Shown here one piece after another: positions 37,191 to 45,758 of a stretch of 64,000 nt of DNA (the stretch's first letter is position 1; each line of letters opens with the position of its first letter). This stretch comes from Pseudarthrobacter sp. BIM B-2242 (GTDB lineage Bacteria; Actinomycetota; Actinomycetes; Actinomycetales; Micrococcaceae). The stretch is from the NCBI RefSeq assembly GCF_014764445.1, contig NZ_CP061721.1, positions 2,790,001 to 2,854,000 of the forward strand, given 5' to 3'. The notes below the pieces were generated by a model. That model did no database searches. It was not told the origin of the DNA and saw only the letters and a list, made by a program, of their open reading frames with translations. The position numbers were made by a program, and so were the translations under genes.

Positions 37191-37323
37191 ACGCTCTCTC
37201 ACATAATGCGGGTTTTTTGGAAACGCTCTCTCACTTAACGCAGGTTTCTCGACGATGCTCTTTCACTTTCTTCAAGAAAGTGAGAGAGCGTTGCGGTTTT
37301 AAGCGCATTAAGTGAGAGAGCGT
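37191..37323. repeat. palindromic repeat cluster between hemA and moeZ
   Basis: The 12-mer ACGCTCTCTCAC occurs at 37191-37202 and 37223-37234, and its complement at 37280-37291 and 37312-37323. A decayed copy at 37256-37266 pairs with 37280-37291 to form a hairpin of about 16 bp around TTCAAG. Copies extend into a common TTAATGCGGGTTTT-like flank. The element lies between convergent genes, so it may also terminate transcription. Confidence 0.85.
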
Positions 37324-37339
37324 CTGACCGGGGAGGGGC

Positions 37340-38539
37340 CTAGTACACCGGCTTTTCCGGCTCCACGTCCCGCACCCAGGCGAGAATGCCGCCGTCGAGG
37401 TGGCTCACCCGCTGGTAACCGGCCTTCCGCGCAGCTGCCAGGACGTTGGCAGACCGGGTCCCGGCCTTGCAATGGAACACGATGTCCTTGTCCTGCGGCA
37501 GCTCGGCCCAAGCCTCACCCGCCAGGATCCTGCCCTGCGGAATAAGCACCGAACCCTCGATGCTCACGATGTCGTGTTCGCCGGTTTCCCTGACATCCAC
37601 CAGCTCAAAATCCTTCAGTCCGGCATTCCGGGAGGCCAGCATCGTAGCCAGCTGGGTTGCCGTGACAGTGTGCTCCGTGTCGGCGGACACCGCGGGGGTA
37701 ATGCCGCAGAAGGCCTCGTAGTCGGTCAGTTCGGTAATGGGTTCCGTTGCCGGGTCCTTGGAGACCCGGATCTCGCGCCAGCTGCCGCCGAGCGCATCAA
37801 AGAGTGCCACCCGGCCCAGGAGGGAACGCCCGACGCCGGTAATCAGCTTGACGGCCTCCGTCACCATGAGTGATCCCACGGCAGCGCAGAGCATCCCGAA
37901 GACGCCGCCCTCCCCGCAGGAGGGCACGGAGCCGGCGGGCGGGGCTTCAGGGTAGAGGTCGCGGTACGTGGGGCCGTGCTTTTCCCAGAACACGCTGACC
38001 TGGCCGTCGAAACGGAAGATCGAACCCCAGACGTACGGTTTGCCCAGGATGGCGGCGGCGTCGTTGACCAGGTAGCGGGTGGCGAAGTTGTCGGCTCCGT
38101 CGAGGATCAGGTCGTAGTCCTTGAACAGGTCCAGGGCGTTGGAAGCGTCGAGCCGGACGTTGTGCAGCCGTACCTCCACCAGCGGGTTCAGCGCAGCGAC
38201 CGCGTCCCGGGCGGATTCGATCTTCGGCCGGCCCACGTCCGCGACGCCGTGGATCACCTGGCGCTGGAGGTTGCTGAGGTCAACGCTGTCGTCATCGATG
38301 ATTCCCAGTGTCCCCACGCCCGCGGCCGCCAGGTAGAGCAGGGCCGGCGAGCCCAGTCCCCCGGCACCGATCACCAGCACTTTGGCATTCTTCAGCCGCC
38401 GCTGCCCCACTGCACCGATTTCGGGAATGATGAGGTGCCGCGAGTATCTTTCCACCTCAGCCGGGGTTAGCTCACCGGCGGGATCAACCAGCGGTTTAAG
38501 CGAGACAGAGGAATCAGTTGCGGTCAAAGTCGAAGCCAT
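37340..38539 (-). CDS. moeZ: adenylyltransferase/sulfurtransferase MoeZ (ThiF/MoeB domain plus rhodanese)
   Basis: 399 residues. The N-terminal ThiF/MoeB domain has the nucleotide loop VIGAGGLGSP and DDDSVDLSNLQRQ, plus SCGEGGVFGMLC with the acceptor Cys. The C-terminal rhodanese domain has active-site CKAGTRS. Such proteins adenylate and thiolate ubiquitin-like sulfur carriers (MoaD, CysO, ThiS). The zinc CxxC pairs of E. coli MoeB are absent, as in MoeZ. No separate thiF is seen in the nearby thiamine cluster, so it might also serve ThiS; that is inference. Confidence 0.9.
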   Translation of the reverse strand: MASTLTATDSSVSLKPLVDPAGELTPAEVERYSRHLIIPEIGAVGQRRLKNAKVLVIGAGGLGSPALLYLAAAGVGTLGIIDDDSVDLSNLQRQVIHGVADVGRPKIESARDAVAALNPLVEVRLHNVRLDASNALDLFKDYDLILDGADNFATRYLVNDAAAILGKPYVWGSIFRFDGQVSVFWEKHGPTYRDLYPEAPPAGSVPSCGEGGVFGMLCAAVGSLMVTEAVKLITGVGRSLLGRVALFDALGGSWREIRVSKDPATEPITELTDYEAFCGITPAVSADTEHTVTATQLATMLASRNAGLKDFELVDVRETGEHDIVSIEGSVLIPQGRILAGEAWAELPQDKDIVFHCKAGTRSANVLAAARKAGYQRVSHLDGGILAWVRDVEPEKPVY

Positions 38540-38623
38540 ACCTCAATGTATGCCCCGAGATACCGCCGGGTCATATTACCGGGCAGTATTGTGTAAGTAA
38601 CGGCAAGGGAAAGTAGGGCAACT

Positions 38624-39289
38624 GTGGTCCATGAAACACGGGCTGACCGGGCGTCCGGAGGGGAACCTCCCGCACCGCAACGCGCACCGGGCCAGCGATC
38701 CGCCAGGCTCCCCCGGGACGAACGCCGGGCGCAGCTCCTGGCGGCAGCCCAGGAGGTATTTGTCGCCAACGGCTACCACGGGGCCGCGATGGATGAGATC
38801 GCCGAAACGGCCCATGTGAGCAAACCCGTGCTGTACCAGCATTTCCCGTCCAAACGGGAGCTGTACCTGGCGCTGCTGGACAGCCATCTGACTTCACTGA
38901 CCGACCTGATGCTGGGCGCCCTGAACTCCACCACGGACAATGACGAACGTGTGCAGGCAGTGATGCGGGCCTACTACCACTTCATCGCCAGCGACGACCA
39001 GGCCCACCGCCTGGTCTTCGAATCGGACCTCATCAACGACCCCGATGTCAGTTCCCGGCTGGAGACTTTCAACAAAACCTTCGCGGACGCCGTCGCCCGC
39101 GTTATTGCCGAGGACACCAAGCTTCCGCACCTGGAGGCACAGCTTTTGGGAAGGGGACTTGCCGGAATGGCACAGGTCAGCGCCCGTTATTGGCTGGAAA
39201 CGGACGGCAATCTGGACCTCGATGTGGCAAGCGACCTCATTTACCGTTTAGCTTGGCGCGGAATTTCCCGCTTCCCTAAAGAGTCCTAG
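38624..39289 (+). CDS. TetR/AcrR family transcriptional regulator
   Basis: 221 residues. The N-terminal helix-turn-helix is clear: RRAQLLAAAQEVFVANGYHG, AAMDEIAETAHVSKPVLYQHF and PSKRELYLALL. The C-terminal ligand domain is of the Rv3208 type. GTG 38624 is the track start; an AGGG lies about 8 nt upstream. The gene is divergent from moeZ and followed closely by the DUF3107 gene, matching the mycobacterial order. The target and ligand are unknown. Confidence 0.85.
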   Translation: MVHETRADRASGGEPPAPQRAPGQRSARLPRDERRAQLLAAAQEVFVANGYHGAAMDEIAETAHVSKPVLYQHFPSKRELYLALLDSHLTSLTDLMLGALNSTTDNDERVQAVMRAYYHFIASDDQAHRLVFESDLINDPDVSSRLETFNKTFADAVARVIAEDTKLPHLEAQLLGRGLAGMAQVSARYWLETDGNLDLDVASDLIYRLAWRGISRFPKES

Positions 39290-39341
39290 ACTACAAATAA
39301 GAGAACCCAAAGAAACTTTGATTGGCTGGGAGGCCCCCGTT

Positions 39342-39566
39342 TTGGAAATTAAAATTGGCATTCAGAATATTGGCCGCGAAATCGTGCTCGAATCGGCGCA
39401 GGATGCCGACGCCGTAGCCACGGTCGTTGAAGAAGCCATCACCAAGGGCACCGAGCTCCGGCTCAAGGACGACAAGGGACGCATCATCATTGTCCCCGGC
39501 AACGCCCTGGGCTACGTTGAAATCGGAGCCGAAGAGGCCCGCAAGGTCGGTTTCGGCCAGTTCTAG
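39342..39566 (+). CDS. DUF3107 small conserved actinobacterial protein
   Basis: 74 residues. The whole protein matches the DUF3107 family (Rv3208A-like): IKIGIQNIGREIVLES, then AVVEEAITKGTELRL-like helix and GYVEIGAEEARKVGFGQF at the end. Function is unknown. TTG 39342 is the best start, with GGGAGG 8 nt upstream; an earlier TTG at 39318 has no ribosome site. It directly follows the TetR gene, probably co-transcribed, and ends before a strong hairpin. Confidence 0.85.
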   Translation: MEIKIGIQNIGREIVLESAQDADAVATVVEEAITKGTELRLKDDKGRIIIVPGNALGYVEIGAEEARKVGFGQF

Positions 39567-39587
39567 CACAAGAGCTCTAGCACACAA

Positions 39588-39616
39588 GCGGGCCACCGCC
39601 CCCGGCGGTGGCCCGC
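39588..39616 (+). terminator. hairpin after DUF3107 gene
   Basis: A perfect 13-bp G/C-rich stem (39588-39600 with 39604-39616) has a 3-nt CCC loop, 21 bp past the stop. It is followed by CGCTTTCC, a weak U-tract. Confidence 0.65.
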
Positions 39617-39635
39617 CGCTTTCCGAGGGAGACCC

Positions 39636-39938
39636 ATGCTTTCGCTGACCATCGTTGTCCTGGCCACAGCCGCCGCAGGCTTTATTGTCTGGGCCAATGA
39701 CAAACGCCACGCCAGGTACGGGATGGGACTGCCCGCCGGTATCGCCGTGGCGGTGGGTGCGTTCAGTTGGATCCTCCTGATCACGGCCGGCCTTGGCTAC
39801 CGGCCCGGGATGACTTGGATTCCGTGGGTCGCACCGATGATCCTGGGCACCGCGGCGGCCGTCGGGGCCGTCATCTACCTGGGACGGACCCGCGAACGCC
39901 ACGACATCCAGCGGCTCACACAGGCCCTGAAGCTGTAA
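39636..39938 (+). CDS. small membrane protein of unknown function
   Basis: 100 residues with three hydrophobic segments (near 1-20, 30-52 and 63-83) and a basic C-terminal tail RTRERHDIQRLTQALKL. GAGGGAGA lies upstream of the ATG. I do not recognise a family, but codon use is normal and the ORF has a good ribosome site. It lies 3' of the DUF3107 terminator and convergent to the PCD-VOC gene. Confidence 0.6.
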   Translation: MLSLTIVVLATAAAGFIVWANDKRHARYGMGLPAGIAVAVGAFSWILLITAGLGYRPGMTWIPWVAPMILGTAAAVGAVIYLGRTRERHDIQRLTQALKL

Positions 39939-39955
39939 CAAAAGCTGTAACCATC

Positions 39956-39987
39956 GGGAGCCGGTGCTTAGGAGTGCTCCGGCTCCC
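39956..39987. terminator. inverted repeat at convergent gene ends
   Basis: GGGAGCCGG (39956-39964) and CCGGCTCCC (39979-39987) flank the stop of the minus-strand PCD-VOC gene. It lies 18 bp after the plus-strand membrane gene. Part of the stem is coding, so the terminator role is uncertain. Confidence 0.4.
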
Positions 39988-40636
39988 GGCCTTCCTCCGT
40001 GCACAGGTACAGCCGGTTTTCCTGCGCATCCGTGACTGCCACCCGGCCGGGTGCGTGGTCACGGTTCATGTCGGCCCCGCTCGCAGCGGCCTTCTCCAGG
40101 ACAGGCCCTGATTCGGCAAGGCTCCAATGGACGTCAACACTGAGCCTGCCGGTATCAGGATTCTCTATTGGCCGGAACCGGATGGCTGGTCCGCGGCCAT
40201 AAGGATCCACCAGGTCGCCGCCCGGGCCGTTTTTGTAGCCCAGCGCGACCCGCCACACGTCGGCAATTTCCGCCGGGTCCGCCGTGTCGATGCCCACCTC
40301 CACCGTCCTGAACAGTCCCGGCTGGGCTGTAGCCCCAACCTGGGCCGCCGCTTCGCTGGCGGCTGCCGCCGCTGTGGTGTCCCGCGGTGTGACCTCACCG
40401 CCGACGTCGTGCGAGGTGTACCGGACGAACACCCGGTTGTACCGCCAGTCAAGATCGGGATGGTGGTTCTGCTCTTCGGCCAAGCGTCCGACGGCGGCAA
40501 TCAGCTCCAGTGCGGCAGCCGCCGTCGGCGCTTTGAAGACCGTGACGAGCCCGCCCAGCCGGTACCTCCAGTCAGGAAGCCCCGCCAGGGCGGCGGCAAT
40601 CTGATCGCGGGTGAGGAGGTCTTGGGTGCCGGCCAT
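39968..40636 (-). CDS. pterin-4a-carbinolamine dehydratase fused to VOC/glyoxalase domain
   Basis: 222 residues. The first ~95 are a pterin-4a-carbinolamine dehydratase (PCD/PhhB) domain with the NHHPDLDWRYNRV motif and TSHDVGG. The last ~110 form a VOC fold (GLFRTVEVGIDTADPAEIADVWRVALGY, shown in part, and DVHWSLAE). The PCD domain dehydrates 4a-hydroxytetrahydrobiopterin or acts on a related pterin; the VOC part may bind metal or a second small molecule. No phenylalanine hydroxylase is visible here. Substrate unassigned. Confidence 0.8.
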   Translation of the reverse strand: MAGTQDLLTRDQIAAALAGLPDWRYRLGGLVTVFKAPTAAAALELIAAVGRLAEEQNHHPDLDWRYNRVFVRYTSHDVGGEVTPRDTTAAAAASEAAAQVGATAQPGLFRTVEVGIDTADPAEIADVWRVALGYKNGPGGDLVDPYGRGPAIRFRPIENPDTGRLSVDVHWSLAESGPVLEKAAASGADMNRDHAPGRVAVTDAQENRLYLCTEEGREPEHS

Positions 40637-40695
40637 AGCGGACTCCTTGGTTGATCCGTGAGCCCGTCCCGGCCGACACGGCGGAAGGTCGCGGC

Positions 40696-41514
<819 letters not shown>

Positions 41515-41751
41515 TTAGCCACCCTGAACTGCGGTGACCAGTTCTACGTTGTCACCTTCGGCGAGCGCCGTGGCATGCCACTGGCTGCGCGGAACTACTT
41601 CGGAATTGTGGGCGACGGCCACACCGAGCTTCTGTCCGTCAGCCGCCTGGCCGTTGACGCCGAGGCGGCGGCCGGTGATCTGGCTGACGAGGCTGGTAAT
41701 GGACGCGTCGTGCGGCACGGCATGCTGCGCGCCGTTGAGGGTGATGTTCAT
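41515..41751 (-). CDS. thiS: sulfur carrier protein ThiS
   Basis: 78 residues, ubiquitin-like beta-grasp protein ending in Gly-Gly, the site of adenylation and thiocarboxylation. It delivers sulfur to ThiG. The ATG overlaps the thiO stop by 4 nt. Length and the C-terminal VTAVQGG are typical for the family. Confidence 0.93.
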   Translation of the reverse strand: MNITLNGAQHAVPHDASITSLVSQITGRRLGVNGQAADGQKLGVAVAHNSEVVPRSQWHATALAEGDNVELVTAVQGG

Positions 41752-43007
41752 GCTGTTTCCTTTGTGGGTTGAGAAGTTACTCGGGGAAGGCCGGAGAATC
41801 TGCCCGGGCTGAGGGCGTCCCAGCGGGCTTCATGCCGGCCGTCCAGCAGGTCCCGGCAGATAGCCGCCGCACCAGGGGTCAGCAGGACGCCGTGGCGGAA
41901 GAACCCGGTAGCAATAATCAGCCCGGGGATGTGCCCGGTGCCGGCTGCGCTGGCAGGCACCCGGCCAAGCAGCGGTGCATTGTCCGGCGTGGCCGGCCGC
42001 GCCCGGGCGGTGGATTCCAGGAGTTCCAACTCGGCGACGGCGGGCAGCAGCGCCTGGGCATCGCGCAGCAACTGGTAGACGCCGCCGGCCGAGACCGCAG
42101 AGCCCGCCCCGGTTCCGTCCCCCGCCGCGGACAGCGCGTCCTCCCGCTGGGTTGCGCCGATCACCACGGTGCCGTCCTGCCGCGGAACGATGTAGACCGG
42201 CACCCCGTGGACCAGGCCACGGACGGTGGAGGTAACCAGCGGGCGCAAATGCCGGGGAACGGCGAGGCGCAGGATATCGCCGTAGACAGGCCGCAGCGGC
42301 AGATGCAGCCCGTCCGGCAAGCCGGCGAGCGAGGCCGCCTGCACGCCGTTGGCCACAATGGTCTCACCGGCGATGACTGTGCCGCCGTTGGCCAGCGTCA
42401 CCCCGTTGACACGGCCGCCCTCCCAGCGCAGGCCAGTTGCGAGGTGATCGACGGCGAACCCGTCACGGGCACCGGCCACGGCGGTTCCTGCCCCCGGTTT
42501 ATGGACGGCCAGGACCTGACGGAGCGAGGCCACCAGCTTCCGCGGATCCACCTGGTGGTCCGCCGGGATGTCCAAGGCGCAGGAAATTGCCGGGCTCAAC
42601 AGCGGTTCCCTGGCCCTCGCTTCCCGGAGGGGCAGCGGCTCTACCAGAAGCCCGTTCGCCTGCTGAACGCTCCGCAGGTCCATCAGGGTGCGGCGGTCCG
42701 CAGCGTCGGCGCCGATGGCGAGGGTCGGCGTCGTAATGTACCCGGTGTCCGCCGCCCCCGCGCGGGCGAGGTCGGCTGCAAACGCGGGCCACCGGCTTGA
42801 GGACTCGAGCATGACGTCCAGGAGGTCTTCCTCCTGGTAATGCAGTTCACTGACGGGGGCGAGCATGCCGGCGGCCGCCCAGCTGGCCCCGGAGCCGGGC
42901 GCGTCATCGATCAGGACCACGGACCGGCCGGAGCGCCGTGCCTCCCAGGCGATGCCGTGGCCAATGACTCCGCCACCGATCACGGCGACGTCCGCGTGCA
43001 GGACCAT
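41748..43007 (-). CDS. thiO: glycine oxidase ThiO
   Basis: 419 residues of the D-amino-acid-oxidase-like FAD family. Oxidises glycine to the dehydroglycine used by ThiG in aerobic bacteria. The FAD fold is seen in DVAVIGGGVIGHGIAWEA, and the C-terminal part has PLLGRVP and ITGFFRHGVLLTP-like blocks. It is first in the operon behind a TPP riboswitch; the ribosome site GGAAGGA is within the end of the riboswitch region. Confidence 0.9.
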   Translation of the reverse strand: MVLHADVAVIGGGVIGHGIAWEARRSGRSVVLIDDAPGSGASWAAAGMLAPVSELHYQEEDLLDVMLESSSRWPAFAADLARAGAADTGYITTPTLAIGADAADRRTLMDLRSVQQANGLLVEPLPLREARAREPLLSPAISCALDIPADHQVDPRKLVASLRQVLAVHKPGAGTAVAGARDGFAVDHLATGLRWEGGRVNGVTLANGGTVIAGETIVANGVQAASLAGLPDGLHLPLRPVYGDILRLAVPRHLRPLVTSTVRGLVHGVPVYIVPRQDGTVVIGATQREDALSAAGDGTGAGSAVSAGGVYQLLRDAQALLPAVAELELLESTARARPATPDNAPLLGRVPASAAGTGHIPGLIIATGFFRHGVLLTPGAAAICRDLLDGRHEARWDALSPGRFSGLPRVTSQPTKETA

Positions 43008-43012
43008 GTGTT

Positions 43013-43116
43013 TCCTTCCCTACGCCGGTACTAGCCGGATCAGGTCAAGCGGTCGGCTCTGATGCCCTCTCAGCCCGGCCGCTTTGTGACGGCTGTTACG
43101 GGCTCCCGCAGTACTC
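43013..43116 (-). promoter_or_regulatory. TPP riboswitch (THI element) of thiO-thiS-thiG
   Basis: On the minus strand the sequence carries the conserved TPP-binding blocks: GCGGGAGCCC, then CTGAGAGGG, then the second half GACCTGATCCGG with TACCGGCGTAGGGAAG. It ends 6 nt before the thiO ATG, so the ribosome site lies at its 3' edge and could be sequestered when TPP is bound. Confidence 0.93.
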
Positions 43117-43146
43117 GCCCAGTTTAGGGGAACTATGGTGGTTTTC

Positions 43147-43875
43147 ATGAACGCGCACTCCAGTCCCCACATCGTGCCCAGCTACTCCGCCCAGGCGACG
43201 GGCGGCACCCTGCCCGCCACCGCACGGTTATACCTGTGCACTGATGCCCGGCGGGACCGCGGTGACTTCGCTGATTTTGTGGACGCGGCATTCGCCGGCG
43301 GGGTGGATATCATCCAGCTCCGCGATAAGGAAGTCGAAGCCGCCGAGGAACTGGAACTGTTGGCCGTACTGCAGGCAGCCGCAGCCCGCCACGGACGGCT
43401 CTGGGCAGTCAATGACCGCGCAGACATCGCCATGCTGTCCGGCGCGCCCGTCTTCCACATCGGGCAAAAGGACCTGCCCGTGGCGTCGGCCCGCACCCTG
43501 CTCGGCGCCGGGGCAGCAGTGGGCCTGTCCACCCACACCTCCGAACAGATCGAAGGTGCCATCCGGATGTCCGCGGCGGTGACTGCCGACGGCGGTCTGG
43601 ACTACTTCTGCGTCGGACCGGTATGGGCCACCCCCACAAAACCCGGCCGGGCCGCCGTCGGCCTTGACCTTGTGCGTTATGCCGCGGAGGCCGTCTCCGC
43701 AGCAGACAGCACCCTGCCCTGGTTCGCGATCGGGGGCATCGACCTGGGCAACGTCGAACAGGTGGTTGAAGCCGGAGCCGGCCGGATTGTGGTGGTGCGG
43801 GCCATTACGGAAGCCTCCGACCCCACGGCAGCAGCCGCAGCGCTCGTGGCAGCCCTGGATGCCGCCGCATCCTGA
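43147..43875 (+). CDS. thiE: thiamine phosphate synthase ThiE
   Basis: 242 residues. Couples the pyrimidine and thiazole phosphates to thiamine phosphate. Recognisable are [35 protein letters not shown] and the [15 protein letters not shown] block; the C-terminus contains [13 protein letters not shown] 43147 was chosen because TATGGT (43134-43139) lies 7 nt upstream and suggests leaderless initiation; ATG 43135 is an in-frame alternative. It is divergent from the thiO operon and apparently outside the riboswitch. Confidence 0.92.
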   Translation: MNAHSSPHIVPSYSAQATGGTLPATARLYLCTDARRDRGDFADFVDAAFAGGVDIIQLRDKEVEAAEELELLAVLQAAAARHGRLWAVNDRADIAMLSGAPVFHIGQKDLPVASARTLLGAGAAVGLSTHTSEQIEGAIRMSAAVTADGGLDYFCVGPVWATPTKPGRAAVGLDLVRYAAEAVSAADSTLPWFAIGGIDLGNVEQVVEAGAGRIVVVRAITEASDPTAAAAALVAALDAAAS

Positions 43876-43960
43876 CGGTCCGGCGCCCGGCTCTTGAGAA
43901 TCCGGCGCGCAGCGGGGCGGGGCGTGCACGAATCAGGGAAACCGGGCTAACCTGACTTTC

Positions 43961-45466
43961 GTGTCCCATCATCGGTTGGCCCCCAACGTCCACGAGCAGA
44001 CCAACGCCCTCGCGGCAGCACTGAGCGCCCTCCGGACCGAGCTGGAACTGCCGGGTCCTTACCCGGCAGAAGCGGTCCGCGACGCCGAAGCGGCCGTTGC
44101 TGCGCACCAGCTACCCGCCACCGACATGACGGACGTTGAGTTCCTGACGATCGATCCGGCGTCGTCCACGGACCTGGACCAGGCACTGTTTATCGAACGC
44201 GCCGGCGCAGGCTACCGGGTGCTGTACGCCATCGCGGATGTACCCTCGTTTGTCCGCCCCGGCGGCAGCCTGGACACCGAAACGCGCCGCCGCGGCCAGA
44301 CGTTCTACGCCCCTGACGGCCGGATTCCGCTGCACCCCGAGGTCATCAGCGAGCAGGCCGGCAGCCTCCTGGCGGACCAGCTGTGTTCAGCGTTCGTGTG
44401 GGATTTCGGGCTCGACGACGCCGCGCAGGTCTCCAGCGTCTCCGTCCGGCGTGCAACCATCCGCAGCCGGGCCAAGCTGGACTACAAGGGCGTCCAGGCG
44501 GACATCGACGCCGGAACCGCCAATCCCGTCCTGCAGCTGCTGAAAGACGTCGGCCTTAAACGCGTTGAGCTGGAACGGCAGCGCGGCGGTGCCAGCCTGA
44601 ACATGCCAGAACAGGAAATCGTGCAGACGCCCGACGGCGGCTACCGGATTGCCGCTGCCCCGCAGCTCCCGGTGGAGGACTGGAACGCGCAGATTTCGCT
44701 GATGACCGGAATGGCGGCCGCCAACCTGATGCTCGCCGGAAAAGTCGGCATCCTGCGCACCATGCCCGCCCCTGACGAGCGCTCACTCCGGCATTTCCGG
44801 CTCCAGACCGTGGCCCTCGGCAAGGCCTGGGACGGGAAAATCAGCTATGGCGAGTACCTTCGCAGCCTCGATCCCACCGAGCCCCGGCAACTGGCCATCA
44901 TGCATTCCGCCGGCATGCTGTTTCGCGGAGCCAGCTACACGGCCTTTGACGGCGATGTCCCTGACGATGCCATCCAGTCGGCGATCGGCGCCGCCTACGC
45001 CCACACCACGGCGCCACTCCGGCGACTCATAGACCGCTTTGTCCTGGTGATCTGCGAGGCCCTCAGCAACGGCAAGCCGGTGCCGGACTGGGCGCGGGAA
45101 GCCCTGCCCACCCTGCCGGAAATCATGGCCGGCTCGGACCAGCTGGCAGCCCGGATGGAGCGCATGGCCCTGGACACCGTGGAGGCGGCGCTCCTGGTCA
45201 ACCACGTTGGCCAGGACTTTGATGCAATCGTCATTTCAGGATCCAAGCCCCAGAAGGACAACGGAAACGGCGGCGCGGGCAAGAACGGAAACGGCAGGAA
45301 CGGTGCCGCTAAGAATGGAAACGGGCCGTCGGGGATCATCCAGATCGCCGAGCCAGCCGTCACGGCGCGGTGCGCAGGCGACCTCGAGTCCGGGACCAAG
45401 GTCCGGGTCCGCCTGATCTCCTCCGACATCGCGGCCCGTGAGGTCCACTTCGAGTTGCTGTCCTGA
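43961..45466 (+). CDS. RNB-domain ribonuclease (RNase R/II-like)
   Basis: 501 residues. The catalytic RNB domain is seen in TIDPASSTDLDQALF (Asp cluster) and ADVPSFVRPGGSLDTETRRRG, seen in part. A C-terminal S1-like segment contains the acidic/basic end. Between the catalytic domain and the C-terminus there is an Asn/Gly/Lys repeat insert (residues ~433-458). It degrades RNA 3' to 5'; the neighbour DEAD-box helicase may assist. GTG 43961 has TAACCT 7 nt upstream. Confidence 0.85.
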   Translation: MSHHRLAPNVHEQTNALAAALSALRTELELPGPYPAEAVRDAEAAVAAHQLPATDMTDVEFLTIDPASSTDLDQALFIERAGAGYRVLYAIADVPSFVRPGGSLDTETRRRGQTFYAPDGRIPLHPEVISEQAGSLLADQLCSAFVWDFGLDDAAQVSSVSVRRATIRSRAKLDYKGVQADIDAGTANPVLQLLKDVGLKRVELERQRGGASLNMPEQEIVQTPDGGYRIAAAPQLPVEDWNAQISLMTGMAAANLMLAGKVGILRTMPAPDERSLRHFRLQTVALGKAWDGKISYGEYLRSLDPTEPRQLAIMHSAGMLFRGASYTAFDGDVPDDAIQSAIGAAYAHTTAPLRRLIDRFVLVICEALSNGKPVPDWAREALPTLPEIMAGSDQLAARMERMALDTVEAALLVNHVGQDFDAIVISGSKPQKDNGNGGAGKNGNGRNGAAKNGNGPSGIIQIAEPAVTARCAGDLESGTKVRVRLISSDIAAREVHFELLS

Positions 45467-45758
45467 GGTGCACCGGCCCTGCCTGAACGGGCAAAAGCCG
45501 GTATTTGGGGTCCGTGCGGCTAGACTGGAGAAGTAGATATGGATGCCCGGTCGTTGATTTCCTTGATTTTGAATTCAACAAGCCCGCCCCTACGCGATCT
45601 TGAGATTGACCCGCTGGTCACCAGTGCCAGCATTTAGATAGCCCGCGATCGGCTTCCACTGGATTTGCTTGCGCGCTTCGAGCGTGCTCCGGTCCGGCCA
45701 CGTTGGCCGGCCGTTGAGCACGCAGCGCCAATGCCCAAATGAATAAGGAAACTCCCCT
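45467..45758. other. 292-bp intergenic region and probable long 5' leader of DEAD-box helicase
   Basis: It contains a hairpin CCGGCCA/TGGCCGG (45694-45700 with 45704-45710) near the 3' end and a GAATTCAAC stretch. A TAGACT at 45522-45527 could be a -10 without a good -35. If so, the helicase mRNA has a leader of over 220 nt. No small ORF with a good ribosome site was found. Confidence 0.4.

Noticed and set aside
37256..37296. Ordinary Rho-independent terminator only
   Set aside because: The hairpin could terminate, but extra copies of the same 12-mer in both orientations and shared flanks indicate a repeat element, so it is reported as such.
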